Assembly (NCBI GenBank): GCA_025331435.1
Contig: JAIWNI010000010.1
Location: 62,001-126,000, forward strand
DNA length: 64,000 nt
Direction: 5' to 3'
Source of the DNA: Choanephora cucurbitarum
Lineage: Eukaryota > Mucoromycota > Mucoromycetes > Mucorales > Choanephoraceae
Positions 46,118 through 57,021 of this stretch are shown piece after piece (within the stretch, counting starts at the first letter, position 1; the number at the start of each line of letters is the position of its first letter). A program made the translations under genes and the position numbers. Under the pieces are notes generated by a model. The model was given only the letters and a program-made list of their open reading frames with translations, was not told where the DNA came from and did not search any database.

Positions 46118-47828
46118 TTGTTTTTAGAGTTGCGGTTGAGAGATTCAATACATGCAAGTGAGGCTGGCCTATTTATATGTATTGACAGATTCACTACTCA
46201 GAAAAGAAAAAAGGCAGATCTTTCCATAAAGTTTGTTTTTATTCTTCCAATGCTTCCATCTCGGCGACTTAAAGCGGTGACAGTAGTACAGAGCAAGATG
46301 TTTCTTTTATCTCTTTTTGGAAAAAAAAAGGACATACGTTCAAACTTTAAATTTAAGCACAAGAAGGAGCCATATTCTTGACAAGGCAAGACTGCTTAAG
46401 ACAGATCAAGATGGGAGCGAAAATAGAAATCTATGGATGGATATACATACTCAAGGAGAAAAAAAAGAACATTTAGTGATTTCAATCTCATTTGATTGAT
46501 GCACTAAAAGTATCAATTAGATCTCGAAAACCAATCGATCAAATTTATAAGAATCAATGCATCAATCTTTCCGCAGCATTGGTTCTATTCACAAAAAGAA
46601 AAGCTTCAAAGTAATAATTGATAGATCAGAAGTAAAAAAATACAGATAGTATCCGTATTCTTTGATAATTTAAGAAAAGGTTGGATTGTGGTAGAATAGC
46701 CTTCAAGCTTGGTCATGATGTATTTTGTAATGAGTTGAACATATCTTCCCAAAAAAAAAGTTCTACCACCTTTTCTATTAATGATTTATGAAAATACAAT
46801 GAATGTGCTTCGCTTATTATCTTGAGATCGAACAAAGGTTACTTAACATCTTGAAAGAAATGTAAAAGCTGAGGCACAGTCTTTTCATATTCGTTTTTTG
46901 TATTCAATGAAGTCCAGTAGAGACACTTGTTCCCTTGATTTTGGCTTTATGTACTTTGGACCTCACCCTATGAATTTCTTTCCATAAGTTCTCTTTCTGA
47001 AACTGTATCAATCTGTTTATATCAAAGATAAAATTTTGAGGACTACTTCTATTCGACAATTCGAGATGACAAAACATGGAGGCTGTAGAGGTTCTTAGCT
47101 TTTCTAATTCAACTTTGCTGGTTACAATTATGCTTTGTCATTCTGTTGTAACGTACAAGCGCTTGTTAGATATAAATTTTCATATTGGTCTTGCTTTTGT
47201 TTTTTTTCAGTGTAAACTAAGCCTATCGGCGACTATAAGCGATCAAAGATTAAAAGGCCTCTGACAATCACTTTGCGAAATCACCCAAACATCGATGGCT
47301 ATCACCATTCTCCTTCTTTATACATTAAGATTATACATAGTTGTTGCAATAATAATACATGAAAACAAAAGAGAGTACAGTTTTAGGTGATATGATCAAA
47401 AAAACTCTCTTCCCATGTCCTTTTTCTTCTGGACCGCAGTTCTTTTTTTTTGTTTTATCTTTTTTGCTTTTAAGGCTTGAGTAAAATAATGAAAAAAAAA
47501 AAGTTATCTGGATATGCTAAAAAGAAACAGAATAAAAGTTAGAAGCAGAATAAGCTAAAAGTAAAATATGTAGATTTGCATGCCTTTGAAACTTACCATC
47601 ATTGTGTTTCCCAGAAAATTTTAAATTTTACCAAACAATTTTAACGATTTACTGCTGTAAGGTACCATAAGTTAGCTCAACAACAGGTATCAATATGAAC
47701 CTTCAATACCATTGACTCATTCTCTTTTTTTTTTGCCTTTTTTCATTTGGTCTTTTCTGCCTCTCAAGCATATTTCTTCTTTGTTGAAATAACTCGTAAT
47801 AAAATCTCAAGCTATTTTATAGTAACAC
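46118..47828. other. Divergent intergenic region
   Basis: 1.7 kb between the P-type ATPase (minus) and the SLM-like gene (plus). A/T-rich, no credible gene. Two short similar stretches, TCGGCGACTTAAAGCG (near 46261) and TCGGCGACTATAAGCG (near 47226), may be fragments of one repeat. Confidence 0.5.
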
Positions 47829-50013
47829 ATGTCATCAATACTTTCAAAGAAACAATGGGCGCGAGTCCAACGAAGCAATGCAATTTCACCTTTAAAGACC
47901 TCGGCGTCACAACTTGAGAAACTAGAAGCACCATTCAATCTTCCATCCTGTGCCACAACGGCTATCGGATCTCCTTCATCTGTCAAAGTGCTGTTCCCTT
48001 CTATCTCCATTTTTAATTTACCTACTATGCTACAAAGTACACCACCTTTACCTTCTTACTCTTCTACAAACCTTACATCACCTTCTGCCTGCTACTCGCC
48101 AACCACATCCAACCACAAACTTGTTTCTCCTCCACCTCAATTCGCTATTGAGCATAATCGTCGCAGGTTCTTGAAGCGTCCTAAATGGAGAAGAAGGAGC
48201 ATCAGAAAAGGATACCCATCTGCTTTTAAGACCTTTTTGTTTGATGATGTTGCTCCTGGAACACCAAACCAAGGAATTCGACCTGTTCGTCTATTAATTG
48301 AGCGCCTTGAGGCATGGCACTTGTTATCCAAAAGGTTGTTTCAATACTTCGAAATAGTAGGTAGTATTGAAACACGTGTAGCCAAAAAATACCGTAAACT
48401 GGAGAACGCTATGGTATTCCCAATCAATGGCCAGCATGCTCATTATCGAAAAAGCTTTAGGAAGCCACTAAGACTTCGCCAGAGACGGCGATGTTTGTTA
48501 CACAAAGACAATCAGCTACTTCAAATGCATTTCTCTTTTCAGGGTGGCATTCGTAGTATATGTGAAGCATGGCAACGATATCACGCAAATACAGCAAGAG
48601 ATCATGCAGATCTAGCTACTTTCCTAAGAAATGAGGCTATTCCTACTCTTTCTAATATCAAGCGTGAATTAAAGTGGATGATTAAAGCCATACGTAATGA
48701 CGGTAGACTTTCACTTGTGCACTTGACGAATATGAAGCGCAAGGCTGCTAGGCGTTTAAAACAATTGGATCGTCAGTTAGTCTTTTTTGATCAACATCCG
48801 TATCATGGTCACATGAAAAAAGATCCATGGCTTATGAATGCAGGTAAAATAAAAAAGAAAAGATACGGAAAAGTTTTGAGTAAAAGGGAGGTTCATCAAG
48901 TACTAACAGCAGCTTGCTTGAATAGCTGTGGTAAAACAAATGGTGAAGGTATATAATCAAGAAAACAAGATGCACGAAACAGTACTAAGACTTCAGCGGG
49001 AAACATTAATATCGGAGGAACATTTGATAGAAGAACTACGTCGCTTATGCCAACAAATTCAGCAAATGCAAGACCAATCTAGCCTAGGTGTAGATCGAGG
49101 TATCCAAGCTATTATAAGCGCATTTGAAAAAGTAAGAATGGACAGTGACTGGTGCAATTTTCAAAAACAACATGAAGAGCAACTAGTTTCGGAAACTGCT
49201 GCTTTTCGTCATCCAAACCATCTTCAATACCCTAACCGCTCACATGTTTTATTGCAACCTGTTTTCGCTGCACACATGGAGCGTAGATCTCGTATTTTTC
49301 GCAAATGGCATGAATATATATATGTGTTAACCCCAGCAGGTTTTTTGCACGAATATCGCAAGTCAAGTCATTACCCAGGGAAGCCAGATGCGACTATCTT
49401 TGTGCCACACTACAAAGTCTCTTCTTTAGCAACAAATTTGCATCATAATCTTATATTTCAACTGCAACCTCATACTGCCTCGCGCAACTTGTTACAATCG
49501 CATCACAACGCCTTGCCCAAACAGTGGTTCACATCGAAGCAAAGGTGGGGCCTGTGTGATCGCATGACATGGACTTTGCGAGCTAAGTCTGCTGCAGATA
49601 TGGAAGCTTGGCTGTTTCATCTCACTGAGAGCTCTGAGCGCTATCGACCTATTGCGTTAGATGTATTATCAGGACGTTTACCTAACACAATTTGTAAGCC
49701 AAAATTAGAAGCACCTGGTGAGAGAAATCTGGTTGCAAGTCTTCAAGAATCAGATGTCAATGTTGAAGAAGAAGAAACCCATAAAACACTTGCACCTTCA
49801 ATTGAGGATGACCCAATTGAAGAAGAAAAATTAATAGTTGAAGATGCTTCTACTGTTGAAGGCACTCCTCCTGTTGAAAATGCTTCTCCTGTTGAAAATG
49901 CTTCTCCTGTTGAAAATGCTTCTCTCACTGAGTCGAAAAGCGAAGAAGAGGTTTCATCAGCTACAGAGAGTGAAGATTCAAAAGAAGTGTCTGAAACAGC
50001 GACTGAAGAATGA
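47829..50013 (+). CDS. SLM1: SLM1/SLM2-like phosphoinositide-binding protein (F-BAR-like plus PH)
   Basis: In yeast Slm1/2 bind PtdIns(4,5)P2 and TORC2 at the plasma membrane and act in actin and stress control. Two exons, 47829-48843 and 48926-50013, join through an 82-nt intron with a CTAAC branch site to 700 residues. After a Ser/Pro-rich N-terminus comes a helical F-BAR-like part (IRPVRLLIERLEAWHLLSKR, then RSICEAWQRYHANTARDHAD and IKRELKWMIKAIRND). The PH domain lies around residues 430-560: VFAAHMERRSRIFRKWHEYI, YVLTPAGFLHEYRKSS, and WTLRAKSAADMEAWLFHLTE. The C-terminus is acidic and has a Pro-Val-Glu-Asn-Ala-Ser repeat (VENASP x3, about 49869-49927). The two halves are in different frames, so the intron is needed. 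Confidence 0.85.
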
Positions 50014-50446
50014 AGCAAGATTAAAGCGAAGACAAATGTCTATAGTCTATTTTAAAATAAAGCAAGCGCATCATTTGAAGACCATTTAATGGCCTGTTGC
50101 AAATTAAACACCAAAAGTGTTGTTTAAGACACAAGAAGATGTTTTCGAAAATGAGGCATTTTGCATTACTTTAGGCGAGCCGTTTGTCCTCTATTAGCAA
50201 CAAACTGCAGCTTGCTCGAAGAAGGCAGCAGAAAGGGCCCTTTTGTATAAGCAGCTTGTAGTGGTGTCTATAAGATGGAAAAACATAAGAGTGAAACGAA
50301 GTCCTACTAACTTTATGACAATTTGCTTGAAGCCCTCTATGTCATTTTTATCAAACTTAATATTGTATGAAGTTTTATTTGTTACCATGTTTAGCTCCGA
50401 TTTTAATAAAATACTTTTTGCTTTTTTTTTACATTTTGAAAACTTT
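50014..50446. other. Intergenic region
   Basis: 433 bp between the SLM-like gene and VPS53, both plus strand. No feature recognised. Confidence 0.5.
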
Positions 50447-53400
50447 ATGAGCACCAATAAAGCCAAAGTGTCTCGTCAACTAGAAGCGCAAGCTCTTGCT
50501 ATCCTGAACGCAAGAAGCTTTTTGGATTCACCAGAATTCGACGCTGCTGAGTACTTAAATAGACTGTTTCCAACAGGTCACTTATTTATACTTCTTTTGA
50601 GTCTTTTCCTATTTACTGACTTCTTAAACAGAAAAGTCGCTTGCTTTAGTAGATGGTGTTTTGACAAAACTTCAAGTCAAGATGACTGAAATGAGTAGAG
50701 AAGCAGAGCGATTGACAGATGCGCAATATGATAAAGATGCTTCAGAAGGAAACAAAGACTTACAGAAAGCTAACCAGGCTATCCAAGCAAGTGAACCTTA
50801 GACTTAAAAATAGAAAGAATCAATAATCTTTTGATTTGTATGACACTAGGAATTATTCAAGAGGATTCAAGACATTAAATTCAAAGCAGCTCAATCAGAA
50901 TCAATGGTTCAGGAAATCACGCAGGACGTCAAATCACTGGATTATGCTAAACGACACTTGACTCATTCAGTCACCGTCTTGAAGAGACTACAAATGCTTG
51001 TAACAGCCGTAGATCAACTCGAAGTTATGTCGAGAAACAAACAATATAAAGAAAGCGCACAATTGCTTCAAGTAGGTCGGGAAATATTAGCAATACCGAT
51101 TCGAAAGTTAATAGCTGCACTGATTTTTAGGCAGTCCTTCAATTAATGCAGCATTTCAGATCCTATAAAAGCGTACCTCAAATTTCTCAATTGTCAGACA
51201 GAATTGCAAGTCTTAAGAAGGATTTGGAAAACTGTGTTATACATGAGCTTGAGAATGGGTAAAAAGAAATTGCAGCGAGAGAGCAGTAAATGAGAACAAT
51301 TGGAAAGACAACCGTATTAATAATATTGGCTATCTCAGATTCAATCAAGAAGGCCAGTTAGTGGGCCAATCTTGGATTCTGCATGACGCATGCTTGGTTG
51401 CTGATGTGTTAGGTGATGAAACAAAGTAAGTTGGCTTCTTTGCAAGTGGATGATTATGGACAATAACATGTTTTGTCAGAGATAGAATTGTTACACATTA
51501 TGTTGATCTGGAGCTAGTTAGCTATCGACAAATATTTAGACCTATGGAGGAAGTTTCTCAGCTAGACAATGTATCTCGACGCTATGCTTTTCTGAAGCGT
51601 ATTTTAAAGACTTGTGATGACGAGCATGCTGACATTTTTCCATCTAGCTGGGCTGTTAGTGCGGAACTTTGTAATAGATTCTGCGAACATACAAGGTAAA
51701 AAGAATGTTTATTAACTAAACTATTCTCTAAATATATACAAAATAGGTTGAGCATTGAGATTGTTATGAAGAATGAATTGCCAGATGTCAAAGAGCTATT
51801 GAAAGCCCTTCAGCTCACCATAGAGTTTGAAAGTCAACTGACAAAGCGATACGAAAAGTTTGGGAGTAACGCATTGTTCGACTTTGAAAAGAAAATATCC
51901 GCAGCATTTCAGCCCTATCTTTACATTTACATCAATGCAGAAGATGCGTAAGTTATACAAGGGACAGGAGCGTGAATGTCCCGTTAACCTGCTTTTGCTT
52001 AGTACAATAGCCTCTATGATTGACTCATATGTTCAATCTGACGCTAAATCTGAAAGTGAAGACGATGGAAGCATGGCAGTTTTACCTTCAAGTACTGATT
52101 TGTTCTATTTTTACCGAGAGACACTAGCTCAGACATCAAAGTTCTCTACTGGAAAAGCATTATTTGACCTTTACTTGCTATTTTCCAAGCATCTCGACTC
52201 ATATTGTAATCAGATTTTGCTGGGTGGGCTAACAAAAAATGAGAAGCAGTCTGTATCCCCTATACATTTTCGCTTTGCCAGTCTGGCTCTCAACACTGCC
52301 GAGTATTGCCATATGACATCTTCTCAATTAGAAGAAAAGTTGAAAGAGAAAATAGATGACGAATATGTTGATCGAATCGATTTTCAAGCTGTTAAAGATA
52401 GCTTCATGAAGTAAGGATAGAAGAAATACAAAAGGTCGGAAACATTTTATCAATATCTGACCATAGAGCCATTTCAGTCTGTATTGATACTATAATTAAG
52501 AACCTCGAGCAGTCAATAGATTCTCAAATGTCGCAGATGACAAGGCTTCCCTGGAGCACTATGGATACAGTAGGAGATCAATCCGATTATGTCAGCCAAA
52601 TACTAGACATTATCAAGAACAATGTTGGTATTGTTGGGAAAATTGTTGTCAATAGACGATATTACAGAACATTTAGCGATAGATTTGCAGAGTATGTGTA
52701 AAGCAGAGAAAAAATTTATTTTTATCTAATAGTAGGTTTTGACAACATAAGGTTGTTTGTCACCAAGTTTTTAGTACAGATATTTAAATGCAAGATGATA
52801 TCTGAAATTGGAGCAGAGCAATTGCTTTTAGATACGCATTCAATAAAAACGTTACTTCTGGAAATACCATCTATTGGCGCTTCAGAAGGTATCATTACTG
52901 TACCTAGCTCGTAAGTTGGCACAAAAACATATTAATTCTTCCTTGTTCTCAGCTTTCACTCATGTAGCTATAGCCGTATCGTAAACAAAGGCATTACCAA
53001 GATAGAAGTCATATTGAAAACTGTCATGTCACCTATTGAGCCCTCTGAAGGTTATGTTGAAAATTATTTTTTGCTGATAGGTGACAAAAATTTGAGCAAT
53101 TTCACTCGTCTCTTGGAACTCAAGGGTATAAGAAAGCCTGAACAAAATGCACTCATTGACATGTTCTATAAACGGCTTTCGCAACATGATGACCTTTCAG
53201 ACAATTCAAAGCTATTACCATCAGAGGCACTTGTAACCTCAAATCCTATCTCTTCCTCAAGCGTAGCAGCGATTCCTTCTTCTATCACGACCTCGCTTAC
53301 AACCATGGCTTCTACAGCAGCCTCTAATTTCAACATCAACAATACTAATGGAACACATCATATATTGTCGCCTACAAGTTCATCGCCCACCGAAGGAACA

Positions 53401-53490
53401 AGAGGAAGGCTGAACGAGAATTTTAGAAAACTCATGATGACAGGCATGGCTTTTCGAAAAGATTTGCAAGAAAGACGAGAGCATACCTAA
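50447..53490 (+). CDS. VPS53: GARP/EARP tethering complex subunit VPS53
   Basis: VPS53 tethers endosome-derived vesicles at the trans-Golgi. About ten exons join to roughly 800 residues. The start MSTNKAKVSRQLEAQALAI leads to FDAAEYLNRLFPTEKSLALV, the family signature. The coiled-coil part has ELFKRIQDIKFKAAQSESMV, QEITQDVKSLDYAKRHLTHS and LEVMSRNKQYKESAQLLQ, all strongly like animal VPS53. Later exons carry SWILHDACLVADVLGDETK and RRYAFLKRILKTCDDEHADI. The C-terminal part has LKGIRKPEQNALIDMFYKR and a low-complexity Ser/Asn tail. Introns are 45-70 nt. No truncation is evident. Some internal edges near 52690-52975 are only approximate. Confidence 0.9.
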
Positions 53491-54825
53491 TACGAAATTA
53501 TGGAATAAAATCTCATTTAGAAAGCTACAGTGCTCACACAACTTTTAGAATAAGATGTAATTGGAAAGAAATAAACATGTTTAGTGTTGTTCATTGTTTT
53601 GATAGGGTTGGAGACAGAGGATTGATTGTTATTTTTTCAATCTGCTTGAAGTCAGAGATTAGAAAGACAAATGAAGCAGGCAGACATTCGCACACGCTTG
53701 CATGACTTAACAAAGGCAGACAAAGCTAATTGAGCGAGCGCGCTGTTACTCAATTGTCACATCTTAGATCTTGACATCAGAACAAATACATGATATACCA
53801 TTTGTAATGTATCGTACCTTTAATCTCTATCCAGCTGATAATAGCTACTCAAGCCATATGAATTTCTGCAAGCTATAAGCGCGACTACATGAATGAGATC
53901 TATAACAATGTGTGTGTATTAATCCTCATAGGCTCTGGGTTACAAACTTGAATCAGTTTTTAGTTATTGTCGATTGCAAAATAAACTATTTATGTGCGCG
54001 CTCCAAAGATGCAGAACATATTCAATGAGCAATTATGCTTCAGTCAGAAAGAAAAAGACCTAGGCAGGAAAGTGCTTGTGTAGCTTCTGTCTGTTCTTTT
54101 CAGTACCTAAATGTCGAGCTTGATGGTAGAAGACATCAACGATCGAATCATAAGAATGTCTTTGAGTTATTTTTGTCATGAGCTCGCGTATCAATGAAAT
54201 CCATGCATTCATTCTGTTCAGTCGCAATTGACCAAATCAATCCCATGAGTTATTAGTTAACTCACTTCAATATAGGGTTTCACTGAGACATAAAACCTTA
54301 AGACTTTAAAGTTTTACATAGCTGTCACATTGTAGCTTATTCTTTTCAACGTCTGTCATATATCAACATTCTGAGCTAAAGTCTAGACCATGAATTACTT
54401 ACGCATATAACAAAGACGATTCACTTGTTTATGCATGCGAATACTAACGGTGTTTGTAGCGAAACGCTCAGAAAGCAAATGAACAAAAGATTCATGCTTA
54501 AAATGCAAGGCATTGATTGACAAGGATACCAGTTTCTTTTAGTATAAAGCCTTTAGCTAGGAGCATAAACTATGATTTGTATAGTTTTGCTTCGGGTTCC
54601 GATCAAACCATGCGATTATGCTACTATTTTCCAAACTCATGTCACTAAGAATGGGTGTTCACCAAACTCAAGAGAGTAAAAGAAGTGACTCAATCTCAAC
54701 ATGCTATTTTTAGTTTTGACACATGCAAAAGCAGCTCAAGCAGAGCGCGAAAGATATATAAAGAAAAGGAGCGACTCAAAAAAGTTCGTCTTGTTGTTTT
54801 ATTTCAACTACATTAACAAAACAAA
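53491..54825. other. Intergenic region
   Basis: 1.3 kb between VPS53 and the repeat-protein gene. A/T-rich; no credible gene. The last 75 bp form the core promoter of the next gene (TATA box at 54755-54762). Confidence 0.5.
54755..54762 (+). promoter_or_regulatory. TATA box of the GKDY-repeat gene
   Basis: TATATAAA is 64-71 bp upstream of the ATG at 54826, followed by an A-rich leader. Good TATA boxes often mark strongly regulated genes. Confidence 0.55.
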
Positions 54826-57021
54826 ATGGTTAAGCTCGCTGCTACGTTTACTGCTTTGTCCACTGCTGCTAGTGTGGTACTGGCTAATTACTCTCAAAAT
54901 GCTTGTCAATACAGCTACAGCGACAAGGGACGTTGCGTCTATTCTTGTGATGAAAATGCATGCAACAAGTCTGGCTCTTGGATCAAGGATCATTTCTATA
55001 AGAGCATGTCTGACAAAGGATATGACTGTCGTTTAGAAGGAGACAAGCATGTCTCTTGCTATAAGCCTCATGACTTTAGCGATCCTTACTCTCACAACTG
55101 GAGCTGCCTTAACTACAAGGACAAATGGGACCATGAAAAGAGAGGATATGATAACCACAAAGACTATGATAAGGACTCTGGCAAGGACTATGGCAAGGAC
55201 TATGGCAAAGACTATGGTAAAGACTATGGCAAAGATTCTGGCAAAGACTATGGTAAAGACTATGGCAAAGACTATGGCAAAGACTATGGCAAAGACTATG
55301 GCAAGGGCTATGGCAAGGATTCCGGCAAGGATTCTGGCAAGGACTATGGCAAGGACTATGGCAAGGACTATGGCAAGGGCTCTGACAAGGACTATGGCAA
55401 GGGCTATGACAAGGACTATGGCAAGGATTCTGGCAAGGACTATAGCAAAGATTCCGGCAAAAACCATGGCAAGAGAGGTTATGAAGACCACAGAGATTCT
55501 GTCAAGGACTATGACAAGGGCTCTGACAAGGACTATGGCAAAGATTCTGGCAAAGACTATGGCAAAGACTATGGCAAAGACTATGGCAAAGACTATGACA
55601 AGGGCTCTGGCAAGGACTATGGCAAGGACTATGGCAAAGATTCTGGCAAGGACTATGGCAAAGATTCTGGCAAAGACTATGGTAAAGACTATGGCAAAGA
55701 CTATGGCAAAGACTATGGCAAAGACTATGGCAAGGGCTATGGCAAGGATTCCGGCAAGGATTCTGGCAAGGACTATGGCAAGGACTATGGCAAGGACTAT
55801 GGCAAGGGCTCTGACAAGGACTATGGCAAGGGCTATGACAAGGACTATGGCAAGGATTCTGGCAAGGACTATAGCAAAGATTCCGGCAAAAACCATGGCA
55901 AGAGAGGTTATGAAGACCACAGAGATTCTGGCAAAGACTATGGCAAGGACTATGACAAGGGCTCTGACAAGGACTATGGCAAAGATTCTGGCAAAGACTA
56001 TGGCAAAGACTATGGCAAAGACTATGACAAGGGCTCTGGCAAGGACTATGGCAAGGACTATGACAAGGGCTCTGGCAAGGACTATGCCAAGGACTATGGC
56101 AAGGACTATGACAAGGGCTCTGACAAGGACTATGGCAAAGATTCTGGCAAGGGCTCTGACAAGGACTATGGCAAAGATTCTGGCAAGGACTATGGCAAAG
56201 ATTCTGGCAAGGACTATGGCAAAGATTCTGGCAAGGACTATGGCAAGGACTATGGCAAGGACTATGGTAAAGACTATGGTAAAGACTATGGTAAAGACTA
56301 TGGTAAAGACTATGGTAAAGACTATGGTAAAGACTATGGCAAAGACTATGGCAAGGACTATGGCAAGGACTATAGCAAAGATTCCGGCAAAAACCATGGC
56401 AAGAGAGGTTATGAAGACCACAGAGATTCTGTCAAGGACTATGACAAGGGCTCTGACAAGGACTATGGCAAAGATTCTGGCAAAGACTATGGCAAAGACT
56501 ATGGCAAAGACTATGACAAGGGCTCTGGCAAGGACTATGGCAAGGACTATGGCAAAGATTCTGGCAAGGACTATGGCAAAGATTCTGGCAAAGATTCTGG
56601 CAAAGACTATGGTAAAGACTATGGCAAAGACTATGGCAAGGGCTATGGCAAAGACTATGGCAAGGGCTATGGCAAGGGCTATGGCAAGGATTCCGGCAAG
56701 GATTCCGGCAAGGACTATGGCAAGGACTATGGCAAGGACTATGGCAAGGGCTCTGACAAGGACTATGGCAAGGACTATGGCAAGGGCTATGGCAAGGACT
56801 ATGGCAAGGACTATGGCAAGGGCTATGGCAAGGATTCCGGCAAAGACCATGGCAAGAGAGGCTATGAAGACGAACACAAAAAAGGCAATTGGGACCACAA
56901 AGATTACAAAGACCATAAAGGCTACTATGGCAAGGACGACTGGAATCATGACAAGCATGGCTCAGACTATGGCAAGGACAAATGGGATTATAAGGAGAAG
57001 CATCATGATAGCAAGTATTAA
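54826..57021 (+). CDS. Secreted protein with a long Gly-Lys-Asp-Tyr repeat
   Basis: Single-exon gene of 731 residues. A signal peptide ([20 protein letters not shown]) is followed by a domain of about 90 residues with seven Cys ([53 protein letters not shown]). From about residue 112 to 680 runs an array of four-residue units, mostly GKDY or GKDS, with GKGY, GSDK and YDKG variants; three interspersed blocks read [15 protein letters not shown]. The end ([20 protein letters not shown]) is looser. Charge alternates Lys/Asp and Tyr is very common, so the array should be disordered and soluble; Tyr crosslinking in the wall is conceivable. A polyadenylation-like AATAAA is at 57123. The family is unknown to me. 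Period is 12 bp, so other frames and the other strand are also open; those are shadows. Confidence 0.85.
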   Translation: MVKLAATFTALSTAASVVLANYSQNACQYSYSDKGRCVYSCDENACNKSGSWIKDHFYKSMSDKGYDCRLEGDKHVSCYKPHDFSDPYSHNWSCLNYKDKWDHEKRGYDNHKDYDKDSGKDYGKDYGKDYGKDYGKDSGKDYGKDYGKDYGKDYGKDYGKGYGKDSGKDSGKDYGKDYGKDYGKGSDKDYGKGYDKDYGKDSGKDYSKDSGKNHGKRGYEDHRDSVKDYDKGSDKDYGKDSGKDYGKDYGKDYGKDYDKGSGKDYGKDYGKDSGKDYGKDSGKDYGKDYGKDYGKDYGKDYGKGYGKDSGKDSGKDYGKDYGKDYGKGSDKDYGKGYDKDYGKDSGKDYSKDSGKNHGKRGYEDHRDSGKDYGKDYDKGSDKDYGKDSGKDYGKDYGKDYDKGSGKDYGKDYDKGSGKDYAKDYGKDYDKGSDKDYGKDSGKGSDKDYGKDSGKDYGKDSGKDYGKDSGKDYGKDYGKDYGKDYGKDYGKDYGKDYGKDYGKDYGKDYGKDYGKDYSKDSGKNHGKRGYEDHRDSVKDYDKGSDKDYGKDSGKDYGKDYGKDYDKGSGKDYGKDYGKDSGKDYGKDSGKDSGKDYGKDYGKDYGKGYGKDYGKGYGKGYGKDSGKDSGKDYGKDYGKDYGKGSDKDYGKDYGKGYGKDYGKDYGKGYGKDSGKDHGKRGYEDEHKKGNWDHKDYKDHKGYYGKDDWNHDKHGSDYGKDKWDYKEKHHDSKY
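55160..56865 (+). repeat. 12-bp coding tandem repeat with higher-order duplications
   Basis: About 140 copies of a 12-bp unit (GGCAAAGACTAT and variants). Above this lies a higher-order order: the [13 protein letters not shown] blocks recur at about 55456, 55885 and 56386 (429 and 501 bp apart). Bases 55234-55500 and 55663-55929 look identical on reading. Synonymous changes (GGT for GGC, AAA for AAG) are kept between copies, which points to recent duplication. Confidence 0.85.

Noticed and set aside
48844..48925. Frameshift between the two halves of the SLM-like gene
   Set aside because: A normal 82-nt intron with GTAAAA donor, CTAAC branch and AATAG acceptor joins the halves in frame, so no frameshift is needed.
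55160..56865. CRISPR-like array
   Set aside because: Repeats are a direct 12-bp coding unit without spacers inside a eukaryotic secreted-protein gene.
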